Of a DNA stretch of 64,000 bases, positions 1-13,258 are shown piece after piece (position 1 is the first letter of the stretch; every line of letters begins with the position of its first letter). Origin of the DNA: Fasciolopsis buskii. Lineage: Eukaryota > Platyhelminthes > Trematoda > Plagiorchiida > Fasciolidae. The notes under the pieces were generated by a model that saw nothing but the letters and a program-made list of their open reading frames with translations, was not told where the DNA came from and did no database searches. Position numbers and translations under genes: made by a program. Location of the stretch: NCBI GenBank assembly GCA_008360955.1, contig LUCM01009342.1, forward strand, positions 1 to 64,000. The letters are read 5' to 3'.

Positions 1-690
1 CACACGAATGGACGGTAAATATTCGAAACCGTTGATCAACAACTGAGGAGTGCTACAGGGTGCTGTTCTTTCACTATTTCTTTTCTCTACTTACATCAGT
101 GACTTTTCTACTAGCTCCTCTTGTCATCTGTTTTAGTTTGATGATCATGTTTCCCTATCTCAAGCCGTTTTGAGCAACGATGATTTTCAAAGTTTTTCCA
201 ACAACTTATTGTCCGTTTGTGATTTATCCGCACGAGTTGGTTTAAATCTCAACACATCTAAATGTTTCGATTGTCTGTTCTCTCTCTCCCTCTGTTGGCC
301 AATCCATCCGAAACATCTTTCATCAACTAGTAAACTCTTATTATGGTTGATTCTGTGAAATATCTAGGGGTTTCTATTGATGACAATCTGAAGTGAACTT
401 TTAACAAAGAATCTCCGACGGTTGTTATTTCAAATCCGAAAGCATGGGCACCACAAGGTGAAACAGAGCACCATCTCCCAATTCGTGCACGAATGTTTTT
501 TTCCAATCATTTTTTAATGTTCTCCCATCATTTCTACAGGTTTTCTGAAAAGGACTTTAAAATTCTTTGCCACGGACTGCGAATTATTCGCCGTGTCCCT
601 CATCCAACTAACTGAATTGTCATCGACACTCATCAGCATGTGAGAAATTTGTTCACAAAATTCTTTCTCATCCCACGCCTCCTTTGCAGT
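1..690 (+). mobile_element. 3' part of a CR1-like LINE (reverse transcriptase relic)
   Basis: The window opens inside a reverse transcriptase gene. Bases 45-110 still read as RT motif B (QGAVLSPLLFSLYISDF), and about 140-160 gives an FDDH where the catalytic F/YADD would be, with a stop just before it. From about 405 the sequence matches the C-terminal LINE region also found at 9550, 26400, 37200 and 44600 (for example the bases around TCTCCGACGGTTGT). The first 200 bases match the reverse complement of 44980-45180 with about one difference in 20 by eye. Frameshifts and stops make it non-functional. The 5' part is outside the window, and homology fades near 690, before the family's 3' end. 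The family assignment (CR1/jockey-like non-LTR) is inferred from motif wording. Confidence 0.75.
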
Positions 691-2139
691 CTGCTGACAC
701 AGGTGGTGTGATGGGAGGGCAAGAGTGTTGATATACAAATCGGAGACGCCATCTCGTGATGCGGGGAATTCAGTCAGGATGAGTTGCCTGGATTTGACAA
801 AATCGCCATGAACTGAATCACGTAAAATGCATCGAACAAAATGGAACTATCAAAGTGGATGGAATGATGGCGGTCGCACAGATGCAATAATTCAAGCAAA
901 GCAACCTCTGAATATATGATGATTTTGATCGATGAACGAGATGCTATATGTGCTGATTGGCTGTGGTTGGTTTCACTTGCGGTAGTGTGTACGAACCATA
1001 TCGACCTAGAGATAGGACTGGTCTACTAGGGAGCTCTACTGAGAACAGAAATATAGCGATACTCGACAGACGGCATATCTCAAACAATACTGTCCCAGTG
1101 TTGTTTTGATTTCATTTTGATTCTCGCTGATCCCAAGCATATTCAGTTAGTTTAAACGGTCTTAGATCAGTTCACTCGTATTTGTTTTCTTATTTTGAAG
1201 AAAACCTATAGAACAGAGCGAATTTTCACATTAAACTCGTTTATGTATCAGGAGGAATACTGGAAAAAACCTTTTCAAAAATACTGCACGGCGCTATCGA
1301 TACCTAAATTTCACAAAATTAACTTGAATATTCTTTAAGAACGGTGCACTAAAGTGGCTGAAAAATCTTTTCGGTCGAAATGTTGGAAAAAGGACAAACG
1401 TTTACTTATTACAGAGACAATGGACGAAAATGGTTATTCCAGAACATTGATTGACACCCACAGAGGCCCGGAAGCGGTCGAGCAAATCGAACAGCCCGGA
1501 AACTGGTATACCTAAGACTGACTCCGAATGGTGGCTACTCAAAGAACAAAATGCGTCTCAGACTCAGATAAGCCTTCAAATCGAAAGGTCTTAGCTGCTC
1601 TATTCCAACTTTTATGGTATACTTTAAAGATAAACTTGGACAAGCGTGGAAAACGCAGATAGTACATACTGCTTCAGATTTCTTTCAACAGTTCACATGC
1701 ACCGGCAGAACGAAACTGACAACGTTCAAAGCGGAGGTTTGAACACGCCTCAAAAGGGTTGATGAAAATGACAACACAAGAATTTTCTTACAGTTTGCAA
1801 AAGCCACAATTCAGATTAAACAATCATGACGTACTTAACGGAGTCAGACAGTGATGATCCACAACGGATATTCACATTACCATTACGTAATTTTATTGCG
1901 AGACGATTAGTATTCATTGGAGCACCGTATAAAGTTTGATGTTTTTCTTGTTTATGTAGACAGAATTGAGACGAACAAGATTATTTGCGATCCAAACCCG
2001 GCCTGTGGGTGAACTGTGCTGTGGTTAAGACCGACGTGGTCAACTGACCAAGACAGGAGCGAAAATGTTTCTAATCTGTACACAAATGCATAGCATAGAT
2101 GGGCATGGCGATCTGGCCCCAAAACTTAGTTCTTTCCAG

Positions 2140-2267
2140 GTTAATTCAACCATAACAAATGAATTCAGTAGCACGAACCACAAAGGCTTCAATTGCCGTC
2201 TGCATTCTCTTGAGCAACGTTGCGCGACTCCGGGATTGGCGAGAAAAGAACGGCCAACAAAATGCAG
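2140..2267 (+). other. Possible internal exon, unassigned
   Basis: A 128-base segment is bounded by an acceptor-like TTCTTTCCAG on the left and a donor-like GCAG|GTAGGT on the right. It is open in two frames, one giving a stretch such as TTKASIAVCILLSNVARL. The length suits an internal exon and the borders are good, but I recognise no domain and see no neighbouring exon that would extend the frame. It may be chance. Confidence 0.2.
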
Positions 2268-5200
2268 GTAGGTTTGTTCGGATTACACACAACAGTCACC
2301 AGTTTTCCTTGAATCCAACAAGTTATCTGACGAAAGACTACCTACTTGTCTCCTTGGACGTTTAGGTCCAACGTGATAGTATACTATAGGAACACTTGCG
2401 CCAAATCATCAAAAAACCTGGATTGCACAACAGTATCACGGTGGACTTGTGAAAACGAGCGTCGGCAAATGGTGATGGTCGTTATTTCTGCGCTCAAACC
2501 TGGTTGACTTGCAATGCGTTATTCGACCAGTTAGCATTTAATGAATGACATTCATTCGACTGTTGACTAGCATCTCCGGTTTACCAACCTCCACGAAAGT
2601 ACATGAGCCAGGAAATACAGACACGACTGGTTGATGGCGATATGTCATTATTACTTTGTTACCAGATAATCAATAATGATCAATCAAACTTCAGACTGAT
2701 TAATTTCCTTATAAGCTAAAAACATTTGATTCAATAACGGCAATTTACAAAAAATAAAGTTTGCAGGCAAAGATTAAAATCTTTTTTTTTTCATTAGTTT
2801 GCCTTAAAGATGTGACTGACACGTTTATATACCTAGCTTTGTCTGTCACAATATTTTGCACGAGATTCCCATAATTAGTACTCAAATCTGCAACAGGAAT
2901 CCGTCATTTCAGAATCAATATCCGGCAGATATAGTGCGTGAAGCGTTGAGGAAAACCGGTGTTTTGAAGCTCTCAAGATGGGATTAGAATCTGTCATACT
3001 GCCAGTCATTCCTAGAACAAAAAGCCCTAAACGAATTTAAAGCATCAGTTCTCCATTGGTTTGTCTACTTGCTTTCTTTAGGTAGTTGGACTACATGAGT
3101 TCTTCTTCACCCCATCAGTTAGTGAGCCGCGAACGTCTCTCATATATCTCATTTGTTTCCCCCGCATAAGTATTTCTGCCCGAGTTATTTTTATTCGTTT
3201 TGAAAGAAACGATTTATGCTCGGTCACTTTAGTTCTCTGGCCGTAAATACCAATTTTTGGTCATCTTTAAGCCGAATACACAATGCTTTCAGCCGATTTT
3301 CTTTGAAGCTGGTTGAATGAATCTGTCCGTCTGCTGACTTTAGCTAAAACAATAAAATTGACATTTTTAATGGCAAACAAAACACGATATTTTGCACACT
3401 ACTGCTTTCAAATTCGCACCTCAGCATGGCCTGTCGATGTTTGTTTCATTCTATAGTATCTGGTCATTTCTCCAAATAAAACTTCCGAGAGGAAGCTACA
3501 ACAACTGCAGTTGATCATTTGGAATTTCGTTGTCGTGCCGAGTCATAATCTACTAGTCCCCATGAATTTTACTTGGTTGAGTAATGGCAAGTATATCAAA
3601 TGCTATGGTGTGCTTTACTGAAAATGTACAACAGAGTGACACTAAATATACCTAATTGAAGAGGTTTCATACCATAACTATTGCTTGGACAGAAATGCAA
3701 ACCACCAAGTTTTTGTGTTAAACATAATGACTTGATTGCAAAATTTGAGTGACGAGAAGAATGATATGGCTCAATGGTTGCTTCTTAAAGTAGATCTTCT
3801 CTAGTCGGTCTTCATTTAGTTTGCTGTTGGTCCGGTAATTTGGCCCAGACAGTTCACCTTCGTTAATCATCTCTCTCCCGTGAAGGTCGTCGTTCTTCGG
3901 TTGACCTTCGTCTTTGGGATTCGCCATGACTGTAGCCTGCATGCAAACCCACGCAGATTTCATGTGCGAATCTAACGGTCTTTGCCTTCCGACTGCCCGT
4001 GCTGATGATCTATAAGATCCCTCTACACGTGGGTACTGATTTGTGCATTTCTACCAATCCCTTCTCGTGTCCTTAAAGGTCTATACATTAATTCGCTATG
4101 GTTCCCGTAGCGGTTCCTAGTTTACGACCAGCTTCCTTACTATGACACATTTACGTGCTCTCTCCGGCCGCTTCGCAGAGGTGATTGTATGTCACTTATT
4201 ATCTGAATATTCTCGCATTGTCCACATTTGAGGTTCGTACGTTTGTGATGGCCGAGTCAAGATGTTTTCGGTACACACAGGTTTTGGACATCTCTTATTT
4301 TGCATAAAACGGGGCGACGGTTTGTTTACCTATGCTAATACTAGCTTCACGTGTACGTCCATTTAGAAGCACATCATGCATACATGTGTGAAATATTGTA
4401 GAGAATTGCATTACTAAAACCGAATATGTTTACGTACTTGCCAATCCTGTTAGCAAGCCTACATGATGCGCCGATTCCTCATTTTCGAGTGATCATCAGA
4501 TCAGTGTGTTTTTAACTGTTACTTGCGTCTCCCTTGGAAGGAAGTAGCAACTTGCAGAGGAAGAAATAGGCAGTAGCCGCAAAACTTTCAGTCTCGCAAA
4601 TCACAAGATTTCTGATACTACCGTAATTGCCTTAGTCTACTCACTTACGGCATACCAAAATCAAACTCGGCTGTGAAACAAACCTATGACTGTCGAATTG
4701 GACAGCGGCCAATTGTGACCCGGTGAATTTTCTTGCAATGACATGTGTTACACGAATGCGAACAAATCAGGCCCTAGTTAGAACTCCTTCTTAGTGCAAA
4801 GTAGGTAAGCTATTCCTGATAAACTTATCCTTTGAGTAGCCATCAATTTTGAGCGCTGCGTGAGTCGTGCAACCTGACTCCCAGACATTTACGAATATCC
4901 AAACCCTTCAAATAAAGTATCATCCTGTTTTCTGTGAATTGTGTCCGGCTTAGAGCAAATATTACAGGTGACTAGGAGCTCAACGAACATTTGTACACAG
5001 TAACTGACGGATTTACTGGAGCGACCTTATTCGTGCGCCAAAGACAACAATGAGGACCTGCGAGACAGTATGATTTAACTCTATGGACAGGAAAATAGAT
5101 AAGCAGTGCATAGGACATTTTCAATGACAGAATTTCGAAAACCAATCGGTTACTCTGGTGGTCGATGCTAACGTAACACAGTCCGGAAAACTGTCGAGGC

Positions 5201-8200
5201 TTGCCTGTTAATATCTCTAGTATAAACTTCATTCATACGTTCAACGCTGGTATCACAGTTCTCGCATTAGAGCTGCAGATGATGGCAGCTATGGTGTCCA
5301 TCTCTGCCCGTATAAACACACTTCAAACTCTATGAGAAAACTGATAACAAAGTTATGTAGGGAGTGTTTATTACGCCGTGCGATAACCGAGGATGAAACA
5401 GACTCGTTAAGAGCCAAAGCACATTAGACCTGCCAGTTGATATCAGCACCTAGACAACCATATCAAATAAGGGATTCCGAATCCTGCTCGTTGCATAACC
5501 TATTAGCAAATTTAGCTGCTTTACTTTACACCCTTATCCATTTGTTTTATCGGCCTCTCTGCACACATCGCTTGGATATTACGGATTTTCGAAAGAAGCT
5601 TGTGAATGAATACATTTGCTCCAATAGACCAACTGGATTTTAGAGAATCGGATTTAGCAATTATCTGGTCGATAAAGCGATTCTGCTAATTAAAGGGTTA
5701 ATAAGATTAAGAAAAGAAACAAGCAAGTTATTAGTAAACTTGTTGAGGGGACTTTCGGACTGAAAACACGTAAAGAAGCCCTGAAATGTGGTACCATGCA
5801 GGTGTGCATCAACGTATTCCCAGCATCCAGTTGGTATCACATTTGGATAAGGAAAAATTGCCAGATTATGATCTAGGCTATCACCACAGGATGATCGCAT
5901 GATGTTGTGTAACCTTGCTTGCCACGGTAGAATTGCAGAATTTGTGGTGAGTTCATTCGTATCTTCGAAAGGTAGGCAGCTCGTTCGGTTTTGCATCCAA
6001 ATATTACATTTTTTGGATAAGTAAATTGCAATAATTTTAAGATGTCTAAGATTGCTGTCGAAAATCATGCTTTCAGCGTAAAATTAACGATATATTACAA
6101 AGGTGGCAACGTACGAATTCAGCTGAAATGTGATACTTAAACCAAATAGAATAATGTTAATTAACTGTCATTTTCAAAGATATCTTATTTAGAAATATAC
6201 AGTGAATTTAGCGGGTTCTGATTGCAAAGCTTCGCATTTTGACCGCAAATGTTTCAGTACCAGTCGAGGTGACATCGCCAGTTTAGTGGCTCCATGAATA
6301 TTTTTTATTGTTATATTTTGACTTAGTTTGTTAACATTGGTATCATTCTCACAGTCGGTCCAAGGCAAAATTGTTCTGAACAAATCTGTCATTCAAGCAA
6401 ACGTTGTCGTATGAACGTTTGAGACTGCCATTGGATAAATTGATTCTGTCTTCATCCCGCTTGCACCCAGGAATCGGTTGAGATTTATTTAGGTCGGACG
6501 TTGATTGTCAAAAACGGTAACCATTGTCTGTCAACTAGTTTTACTAGCACCACGCATGTAAAAGAACAATTGGATTGTGCTGTTTTGGGCATTTGACGTC
6601 ACAAACGGTTGGTTACTTTGGCATATGGATTTGATCATGCATGTTCAAACCAAACGTCAGTATTACCACATATCTGTATTTCAGCGTTTAAGTTGCACCT
6701 AAAAGGGTTTGAAAATTAAAGACAAGTGCACCTGTGTATCTTCTAACTTCGCACTTCCTAAAAGGAATTGACAGGTAAAGTGGGTCCTTTGGAATGCAAA
6801 CCCGGAATTACTGAGCGTTTTGTGACTGTTATTCCGGGTGTTCTCAAATGAACTGACTTTGAAATTTCTGGACATAGAATAGGAACTTTGCCCACGCGGG
6901 GTGCCTGAATGGTAAGCTGGCTTGGACGCTCTCTTGCGGTAACTTTCAGTGGCCTAGTTTTGTTTGACAACATTTCCTCCGGAACGTAATTCACTGGATT
7001 ATTCTGCAGAACCACTTGATCGTTGTGCAACAGGAACAGAAAAGTTTGAGAAATGACCAGATGCTGGCACAGAGCATTAGGCATTTAACATGATTTCTAT
7101 TCCACGAATACTGCTACCACCAGGATTCACTGGAACAACGTTTGTGAACTGTTCAGCCCTTCTATTTGATGTTCATCGTTTATGCTTAGCAAGAAGATGG
7201 TACACTACTGATGTTGATGACCTATCGCGTTTTGGACAAACATGTGGAACCCCTTATGGGGTTTCGAACTTCTATCAGTGAACGAGGAAATCGGGACACA
7301 CTGAATCATTCTGGATTGCAGCTGGCGAAGCTGATTTGTCACGTATATGTTCCGGTTAATCGCAGTTTGCTTCTGTAAGCCATCAAGTATGATTTTGCTA
7401 AGTTTGTGCTGCAGTCTACAAGTTTATAAGTGCATATCACCATCTAGTATTTCGAGATCAAATCAATTACGTGTTTCTCATTTTTAGAAACGAAAATTCT
7501 TGACACATCTTTCCGATTGCGTATAGTCGCAGAAGCGTCAGGTTTTAACAATGTTTTGACAAAGAAAAGGCGACCTACGCCATTTTTCTGTGGTAAGACG
7601 ATTTGGATTTTCAGTCCTCATTTCGAACCGTCATGAAGTCGATAGACTGACTTCCTCCGGTCTTTAGACAACCGTTGCGGGCTCTAGGCTTGAATAATAC
7701 GTACGCCAGTTGAAATATCACCAAAATGTGGTTTGTTCCGCTAATCGCAGTCCCTATGCGATTACTGCATTTGCAAACTTTCACTGATTGCGAATTTCAA
7801 CGTCTGAATGAATAAAGTTGCTTCCCAAATGGTTATTTTAAGATAGCTTGTTATCGGTTAAAGCGAAGCATAATTTTGTCATGCAATTCTGCCTTTGTCA
7901 TCAGTCACCTTGATCTATAAAATATAAAAACAAATATACTAACAGCTTCTGTTAGTCTCATCTATTACTGATTCATTCTGTCGCCAAAGCACAAATTAGA
8001 ACCAGTAGACCAAAATCATGGGAGAATTAATTCATGGTATCCCCAATGTTTGTTGATGGCTTACTAAATTCTTTTCCGTAGCACAACCACGTGACTTTAT
8101 TAAAACGTTACTTCACCTAATTTGGGGAAGAGGCATCTGTCACAAATCTCTATGTTGCCAGTGTGATACAATAAACAACTAGATTCTGTCAAGTTTGGCC

Positions 8201-8650
8201 TGAAACACAATGAGCTCTATAGCTTGTTCACACACCTGTGAATTTTCTTCCCCATTTGTTGTAATTATGTCAAAGTTATTCACTGAACATTTAAACTTGT
8301 GGTTTTTCACGAGTTTTCCAGTGTTTATTAGAATATGTCATGCTAGTGACTGACGCCCAAGGAACTTGGTGCTAGTTGAATGTCATGGTTAGAAAGGCAA
8401 TTCTCATCCGGAACCAACTGAACAGTTTTAAAATGAATGGAGTTTTATTCACTAGTCACAAAATATGCTATGATAGGGAAGCATACCAGTTTGTAACGAA
8501 AATATTTGCATCCTAAAATTTACTCGCCCCGCTGCATCCGTTGACGTTTCGTGTCCAGATGAGATGTCCACACGCCAGTACAGTAAAGCTTTGCAATGAC
8601 AGGGAATAAGCGTGGATCCTACATGGTATGATGTGGAAGAATTATGAGCA

Positions 8651-8679
8651 AATAATTTATATATATTTATATATATGTC
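8651..8679. repeat. AT-dinucleotide microsatellite
   Basis: A short run of TATATA with one interruption in otherwise unremarkable AT-rich sequence. No gene adjoins it. Confidence 0.7.
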
Positions 8680-9549
8680 AACAGTTTGTTTATACCACTA
8701 TGAGGCACGTTTTTAAGTTAATCTCAGTCAATTTCGGCATGTTATTTTGCTTCGACTTACGCACACGGTTGTCCAAATTTTAGATAAATACGATCTGGTT
8801 TACATCCACCATTTAGGTAGGAATGGAACAAAAACATGGATCAAAGAAAACACGTCAAATGAACATTGTGATCAGTTAGAAAGTTTACCGAGAACCCATC
8901 TAAAAATAAAATGCTATTCATCAGAATAATTTGTGACTGCCAAGAGGCTGAATGTGATGTCAACTTATCATCAGTGCATCGTGCAATTTGAGGAAGCGAC
9001 AAACATTCACTGGTATAGAATATACGCGTACCAAAATTAATAAACTGTGCCAAAGGATTCCAAAGTACTTTATTACCCGAAAGTAAAAAAAGGAGAAAAA
9101 GTGAGACATAACAGGAAAATATCGTTAAAGCCTGTAGGTGGTTTTATGATTTATTTTGAATTGTTTCGGCCATCTCTGTTAAAATATTATGGCTTAGTAT
9201 ACATTTAAGCAAAATAATCCCTCCAGAAGATATTCAATCATAGCAACTAATAGTTCAACGGAATTGACTTAAATAACGGATTTTGTTAACAAAAGATGAG
9301 ACAGTCATCCAGGGAGATCAGAGAGCAAGCGGAAAGGTGGTCAAGGTAGTCAATGTAGAAGACCCAAGAATGAAAGACAATTGCTGCAGATGAGGATAAT
9401 CGGTACGGTGCGCGAATAGCAGCGGAGCTGTAACGCCTAAATATGACCAGATGTTTTTGTTGATAAGTTGCCGATTGATGTGTCAAACTGAGAACAATAA
9501 AGTGGAACTCTTTAAAGAAACCCCAACGTGATAACCACAGGTTGAAAAT

Positions 9550-10205
9550 ATATGGACTACTCACAATTCTACCTGTGTAAAGAGTCTCCGACGGTTGTCG
9601 TTTCAAATCAGAAAGCATCGGCACCACAAGGTGAAACAGAGCACCATGTCTTGATTCGTGTACCAATGTATCTCACCAATTGTTCTTTACTGTTCTCCCG
9701 TCATTTTTCCAAGTTTTCTTAAGAAAGACTTTAAAGTTCTTCGCCACGGAATGTCAATTATTTACCGTGTGTCCTTCACACCACTAGCTGAGTTTTCCTT
9801 TAATGTGAGATCAACACTTATCAAAATGTGAGAAATGTGTTCACAAAATTGTTTCTGATCCCACGCATCCGCTGCACAACGATCTTTCAAAGTGTCACTC
9901 TCATATTTCTACATGGTCCAATTTTCGTTCCATACCCTGCAGAATCCATATTTATAAGAACTCCACGGTTCCATATTTAGCACGAATTTCGACAAACCGT
10001 GGCCGGGTTTCATGCGAATTCCTGGGCAGCCTGTCCTATTACGTTATAATTATTCATGGATAAGTTCTTTTATATTCCTCAAGGGTACATCTGTTTTGTT
10101 ATTTTTTTTATTAATTTCCTTCCCCCCTCCCAATTGATTCTCAAACTCATTTTTTGACTGAAATGTGACATTATTTAGTACACCCAAAAGTCTATACAAT
10201 AAAAC
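9550..10205 (+). mobile_element. 5'-truncated CR1-like LINE, 3' end only
   Basis: From about 9553 the sequence follows the C-terminal LINE region shared with the copies at 405, 26400 and 44750 (GTGTAAAGAGTCTCCGACGG). It continues through the former RT C-terminus and the 3' untranslated region to TCTATACAATAAAACG at about 10190-10205, the family's 3' terminus also seen near 27030 and 44140. The endonuclease and the RT core are missing, as is usual for 5'-truncated insertions. The frame is broken. A 126-codon open frame on the opposite strand (9286-9666) overlaps it and is probably a shadow. Confidence 0.75.
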
Positions 10206-12064
10206 GTTCTATTCAGATAACAGATTTGGTCAGAAATAGAAAAGAGAGGCTTCATTCAGGTGAGTGAATGAATATTATTGAAATTTTAGTCTCCGCAGCA
10301 CATCTTTCGAAGCCACGTCTGATCTTATATGGGGTAAATAAAATTTCCTGTCGCCAAAGGCGTAAGACTGGCTTGACGAATGATGCGTAATCTCGATTAG
10401 TTCTGCAATAATTAAGGCGGAGATGCATGTGACCTGTGATTTGTCACGTGGACTTTCATGCGTTCTATTTCCTATTTTATTAGTCGTATTCGTCGAAAAC
10501 AGATAAAGTAGATGCAGAGAAAACGTGGTTCGAGGAAGCAGCGAGCATCAGAAACGGCATTAGTTGTCCCTAGGATATGTTTGGCACTCTTAAGATGGCG
10601 ATGAACGAGGCTTGTGAAAGAAAGCCTTAAATAGAAATGGTACAATGATGATTGGTGTTACATTGAGATACTTCCACAAACCGGGATTATTGATTAAAAC
10701 CTGTGACTGCACCCTGTGTTAACAGTTCATTTTTTAATATTTAGGACTTAAAGATTAGATAGGCTATATCTCCGCTTCTATGCTTCTTATTTAATTCGGT
10801 TCCTGTTTACTATAATGAACCCCCAAATTCACGGTATTATAAATTCTGCTACAATGAATCTAACGGGAAAGTTTTAATTCGCAATATGAGTTGAATAATT
10901 GCCTAAGCACCATCAATTTTTTCCCGCTGGTACATCGGTTCTTTATAACCATGTATAAATCGTTTGTTTATTTGTTTAACGAGGATGTTTACTTTATCAA
11001 GGTGCGAATGAAAAATATCACTGCTATGAATCAAGATGCAAACAAGTTCGAAAATAAAATGAATCAACCGCCAAAATTTTCAACACGAGAAGTCACTCAG
11101 CCATAATCAACTATCCATGTTGGGACTCACACCAGTTTTTGTTTTATCATATGAGTTTCTTTCCACTATAAATCATAAACAGGGTCTCTCTCGAAAGCGG
11201 ATTGCCACTGGGTAAGCTTTCTTTGGAAACCGTTTTTCATGGAAAAAGAGTCGCTATCGCACTTTGCAGTAACGCGTCCAGAACAGGACATTGCTAAAAT
11301 ATGATTTTTGTGTACAGAAAATCTGTTTAAACTGGCTTAAGCCTGGTCGAATCGTGTTGCTCTAATGTTAGCTCGAGGGAGTTGCACAAGGCGAAACGTG
11401 TTGCTTTGCTGACACGAAATGGAACGCTTATCCACGAGCAAGCCGTTTTAGACTCCGTATTCCAAAACCCATTTTAGCAAATTCCATGAATGCAGTGATT
11501 TATGAATATTACAATGAGTGACGCAATCCAAGCGATCGTCTGCACGATATTCTATCGTCATGCTTTAAATTTGGTCACACAGATTAGGTGCAACAACGGT
11601 TGTTAAATTGGATTTTGCCTGATTAAAATGGATGAGGATTGTGAGTCCCTAGAGTCGCAGCTAAATGACGGTAGATGACATGACAACAATAACGCGTCTG
11701 GCTAACGATTAGAACTCCAAAGATGTTCACAGGCAAAATTTGTCGATTTTATCCAGCGGAACGATGGATTTAAAATTTATGTAACCAACTTATGCCAGAA
11801 TATTACCACAGTATAATGAAGCACATCACAATGATGAAACCATTGTAGTCAATATATGTCCTTGTTTGAAACAAATGAATAATGATTACATGAGTACAAA
11901 TTTGTTTAAAACCATTTTGCACATTTTTTCTCCCCAGTTTGTTTCGAGTGCAAAATTTGTTTTCTAATGGAACAACAAATAATGAAGGCATTTATCACGT
12001 GTCAGATGATCTTTTACGTGGTTTATCCAGAGAATGATATGAGGTTGATTTGGTTGGACTTCTA
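10206..12064. other. No gene recognised (3' flank of gene A)
   Basis: AT-rich sequence with only short open frames. It includes the region downstream of gene A, read on the minus strand, where its 3' untranslated region must lie. I did not find a clear AATAAA within about 500 bases after the stop of gene A. Confidence 0.5.
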
Positions 12065-13258
12065 CTACCAATTTGACCGTGCATAACGAACCCAAGAACC
12101 GGACAATGCGGTTAGATATGTTGGTAGAAGTGAATCCACGTAGAGTGACATATAGCAATCCATAGTTTGTTGGTTGTAGTAGAACGAGCGACAGACAGAT
12201 CGAATTTTGCATCTGCAAGAGTGATCGGTGAACAGAGAAAATCATGCGGTTTCATGCGAGTGACGGACGGTTATACTGTACACGAATGCAAAGCAAACAG
12301 CTGTGAACTAGGACAGACGAACAACGCTTAGGTCCATGCAACTGAATACTATGCTGAGTGTACCTTCAGCTGCATCGAACTTCAGTTAATTTAATTCGTT
12401 GTTACTATTGAGGTACAACCTCTTGAAGAACAAATGGAGCCCCATATTATCGAAGTAGCGTTTGGGATCAGATTGCACAATAATTTTCATTTATTACTGT
12501 TCTTATGCTAAGTATACGTCCGAGGGACTCTATTATGCATATCATACTATTCATTTATTCCGAAGTTATGACATAATCAGACCTACAATCTGTGCGCTGT
12601 AAAAATGACATTGACAAAACCACAGATGTACTTACTCCTTCGCACATATCAAAAGACTGTCCGACGTTTGCTTGCTGAAACATCCCACTGCATCAGCGGC
12701 CGGTATGAACAAGGATTGCAAAGCAAACGGCCAGTCACGACGAAAGGGTTCATCAGGCCCCGGTACCGACAGGTTTGACAATTCACACACGACGAAACTA
12801 CCCAAGAATGAAACTTGCGGAATATCGATGAAGTCACCGTTTCGATATATGGTAATAGCTTGTGTTGGGTGATTTGGATTATCTTTTCCCCAATGAAGCT
12901 TCTGGATACTTTTGTCAATGAACAAGCCCGAATAGCCGGGATCACCAAATTGCCATCCATCGACAAGAACAACCGTACGGTTAAGCAAAGCCGTGATGCT
13001 TGTAAATATGTAGTTTTCTGATAAATACTTGCTCGGAATTAGGGCTGCATTCACACCGGGCAAGTATAGTCTGAGATCACGTTTCAAACCTTCAGATTGA
13101 CACATCTCGTTTGCTTGACAGAATTGCACAACTGCTGTAAACCCTATCTGACACACACCTGGGGAAACTTCTTCAAAATCATCAGGACATAGACTGAAAA
13201 TCATTGGCGCATTAAAATACATCAGCAAAAAAATGAAATAAAGTGACTTGGTTTTCAT
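12065..13258 (-). CDS. Gene A: secreted C-type-lectin-like protein with PAN-like C-terminus
   Basis: Two exons: 13258-12636 (ATG to donor) and 12212-12065 (ending in TAG), 256 residues. Exon 1 on its own appears to end in TAA, but that stop lies in the intron donor (GTAAGTA). Splicing to the acceptor CTTGCAG at 12213 restores CAKE-CKIRSVCRSF. Residues 1-22 form a signal peptide. Residues 24-160 look like a C-type-lectin-like fold: a Cys24/Cys36 hairpin, helix FCQANEMC with Cys53, the WQFGDPGYSG core at 102-111, GDFID at 141-145 in the WND position, and final VVCEL with Cys158. The usual inner disulfide and EPN/QPD sugar motif are absent. Residues 191-256 carry five cysteines (193, 205, 209, 215, 227) in PAN/apple-like spacing. 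Sequons are at N93 and N162. About 60% identity to gene B, no gaps. Function unknown; secretion is inferred. Confidence 0.88.
12213..12635 (-). other. Intron of gene A (423 bp, GT-AG, phase 2)
   Basis: The donor is GTAAGTA starting at 12635 and the acceptor is a pyrimidine-rich CACTCTTGCAG ending at 12213, read on the minus strand. Exon 1 ends with GA and exon 2 supplies A, making a Glu codon. The same codon is split at the same place in gene B, whose 579-bp intron has little obvious similarity. The two genes therefore confirm each other's splice sites. Confidence 0.9.

Larger units (their letters stand above)
691..9549. other. Intergenic or intronic stretch without a recognised gene
   Basis: This is AT-rich sequence with only short open frames on both strands. 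The longest are 135 codons at 5661-6068 (minus) and 108 codons at 6758-7084 (minus). Neither resembles a family I recognise, and neither has convincing splice borders. A small exon-like piece at 2140-2267 is listed separately. A short AT dinucleotide run lies at 8651-8679. Some pieces may be exons of a gene whose other parts are outside my reach. Confidence 0.5.

Noticed and set aside
5661..6068. Minus-strand 135-codon frame as a third member of the lectin/PAN family
   Set aside because: It contains a few cysteines (for example PTGCWEYVDAHL) but none of the family's fixed spacing or core words.
12649..13021. Open frames of 66-107 codons overlapping exon 1 of gene A in other frames
   Set aside because: They are shadows of the real exon. 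The corresponding frames in gene B are not conserved as proteins, whereas the lectin-like frame is.
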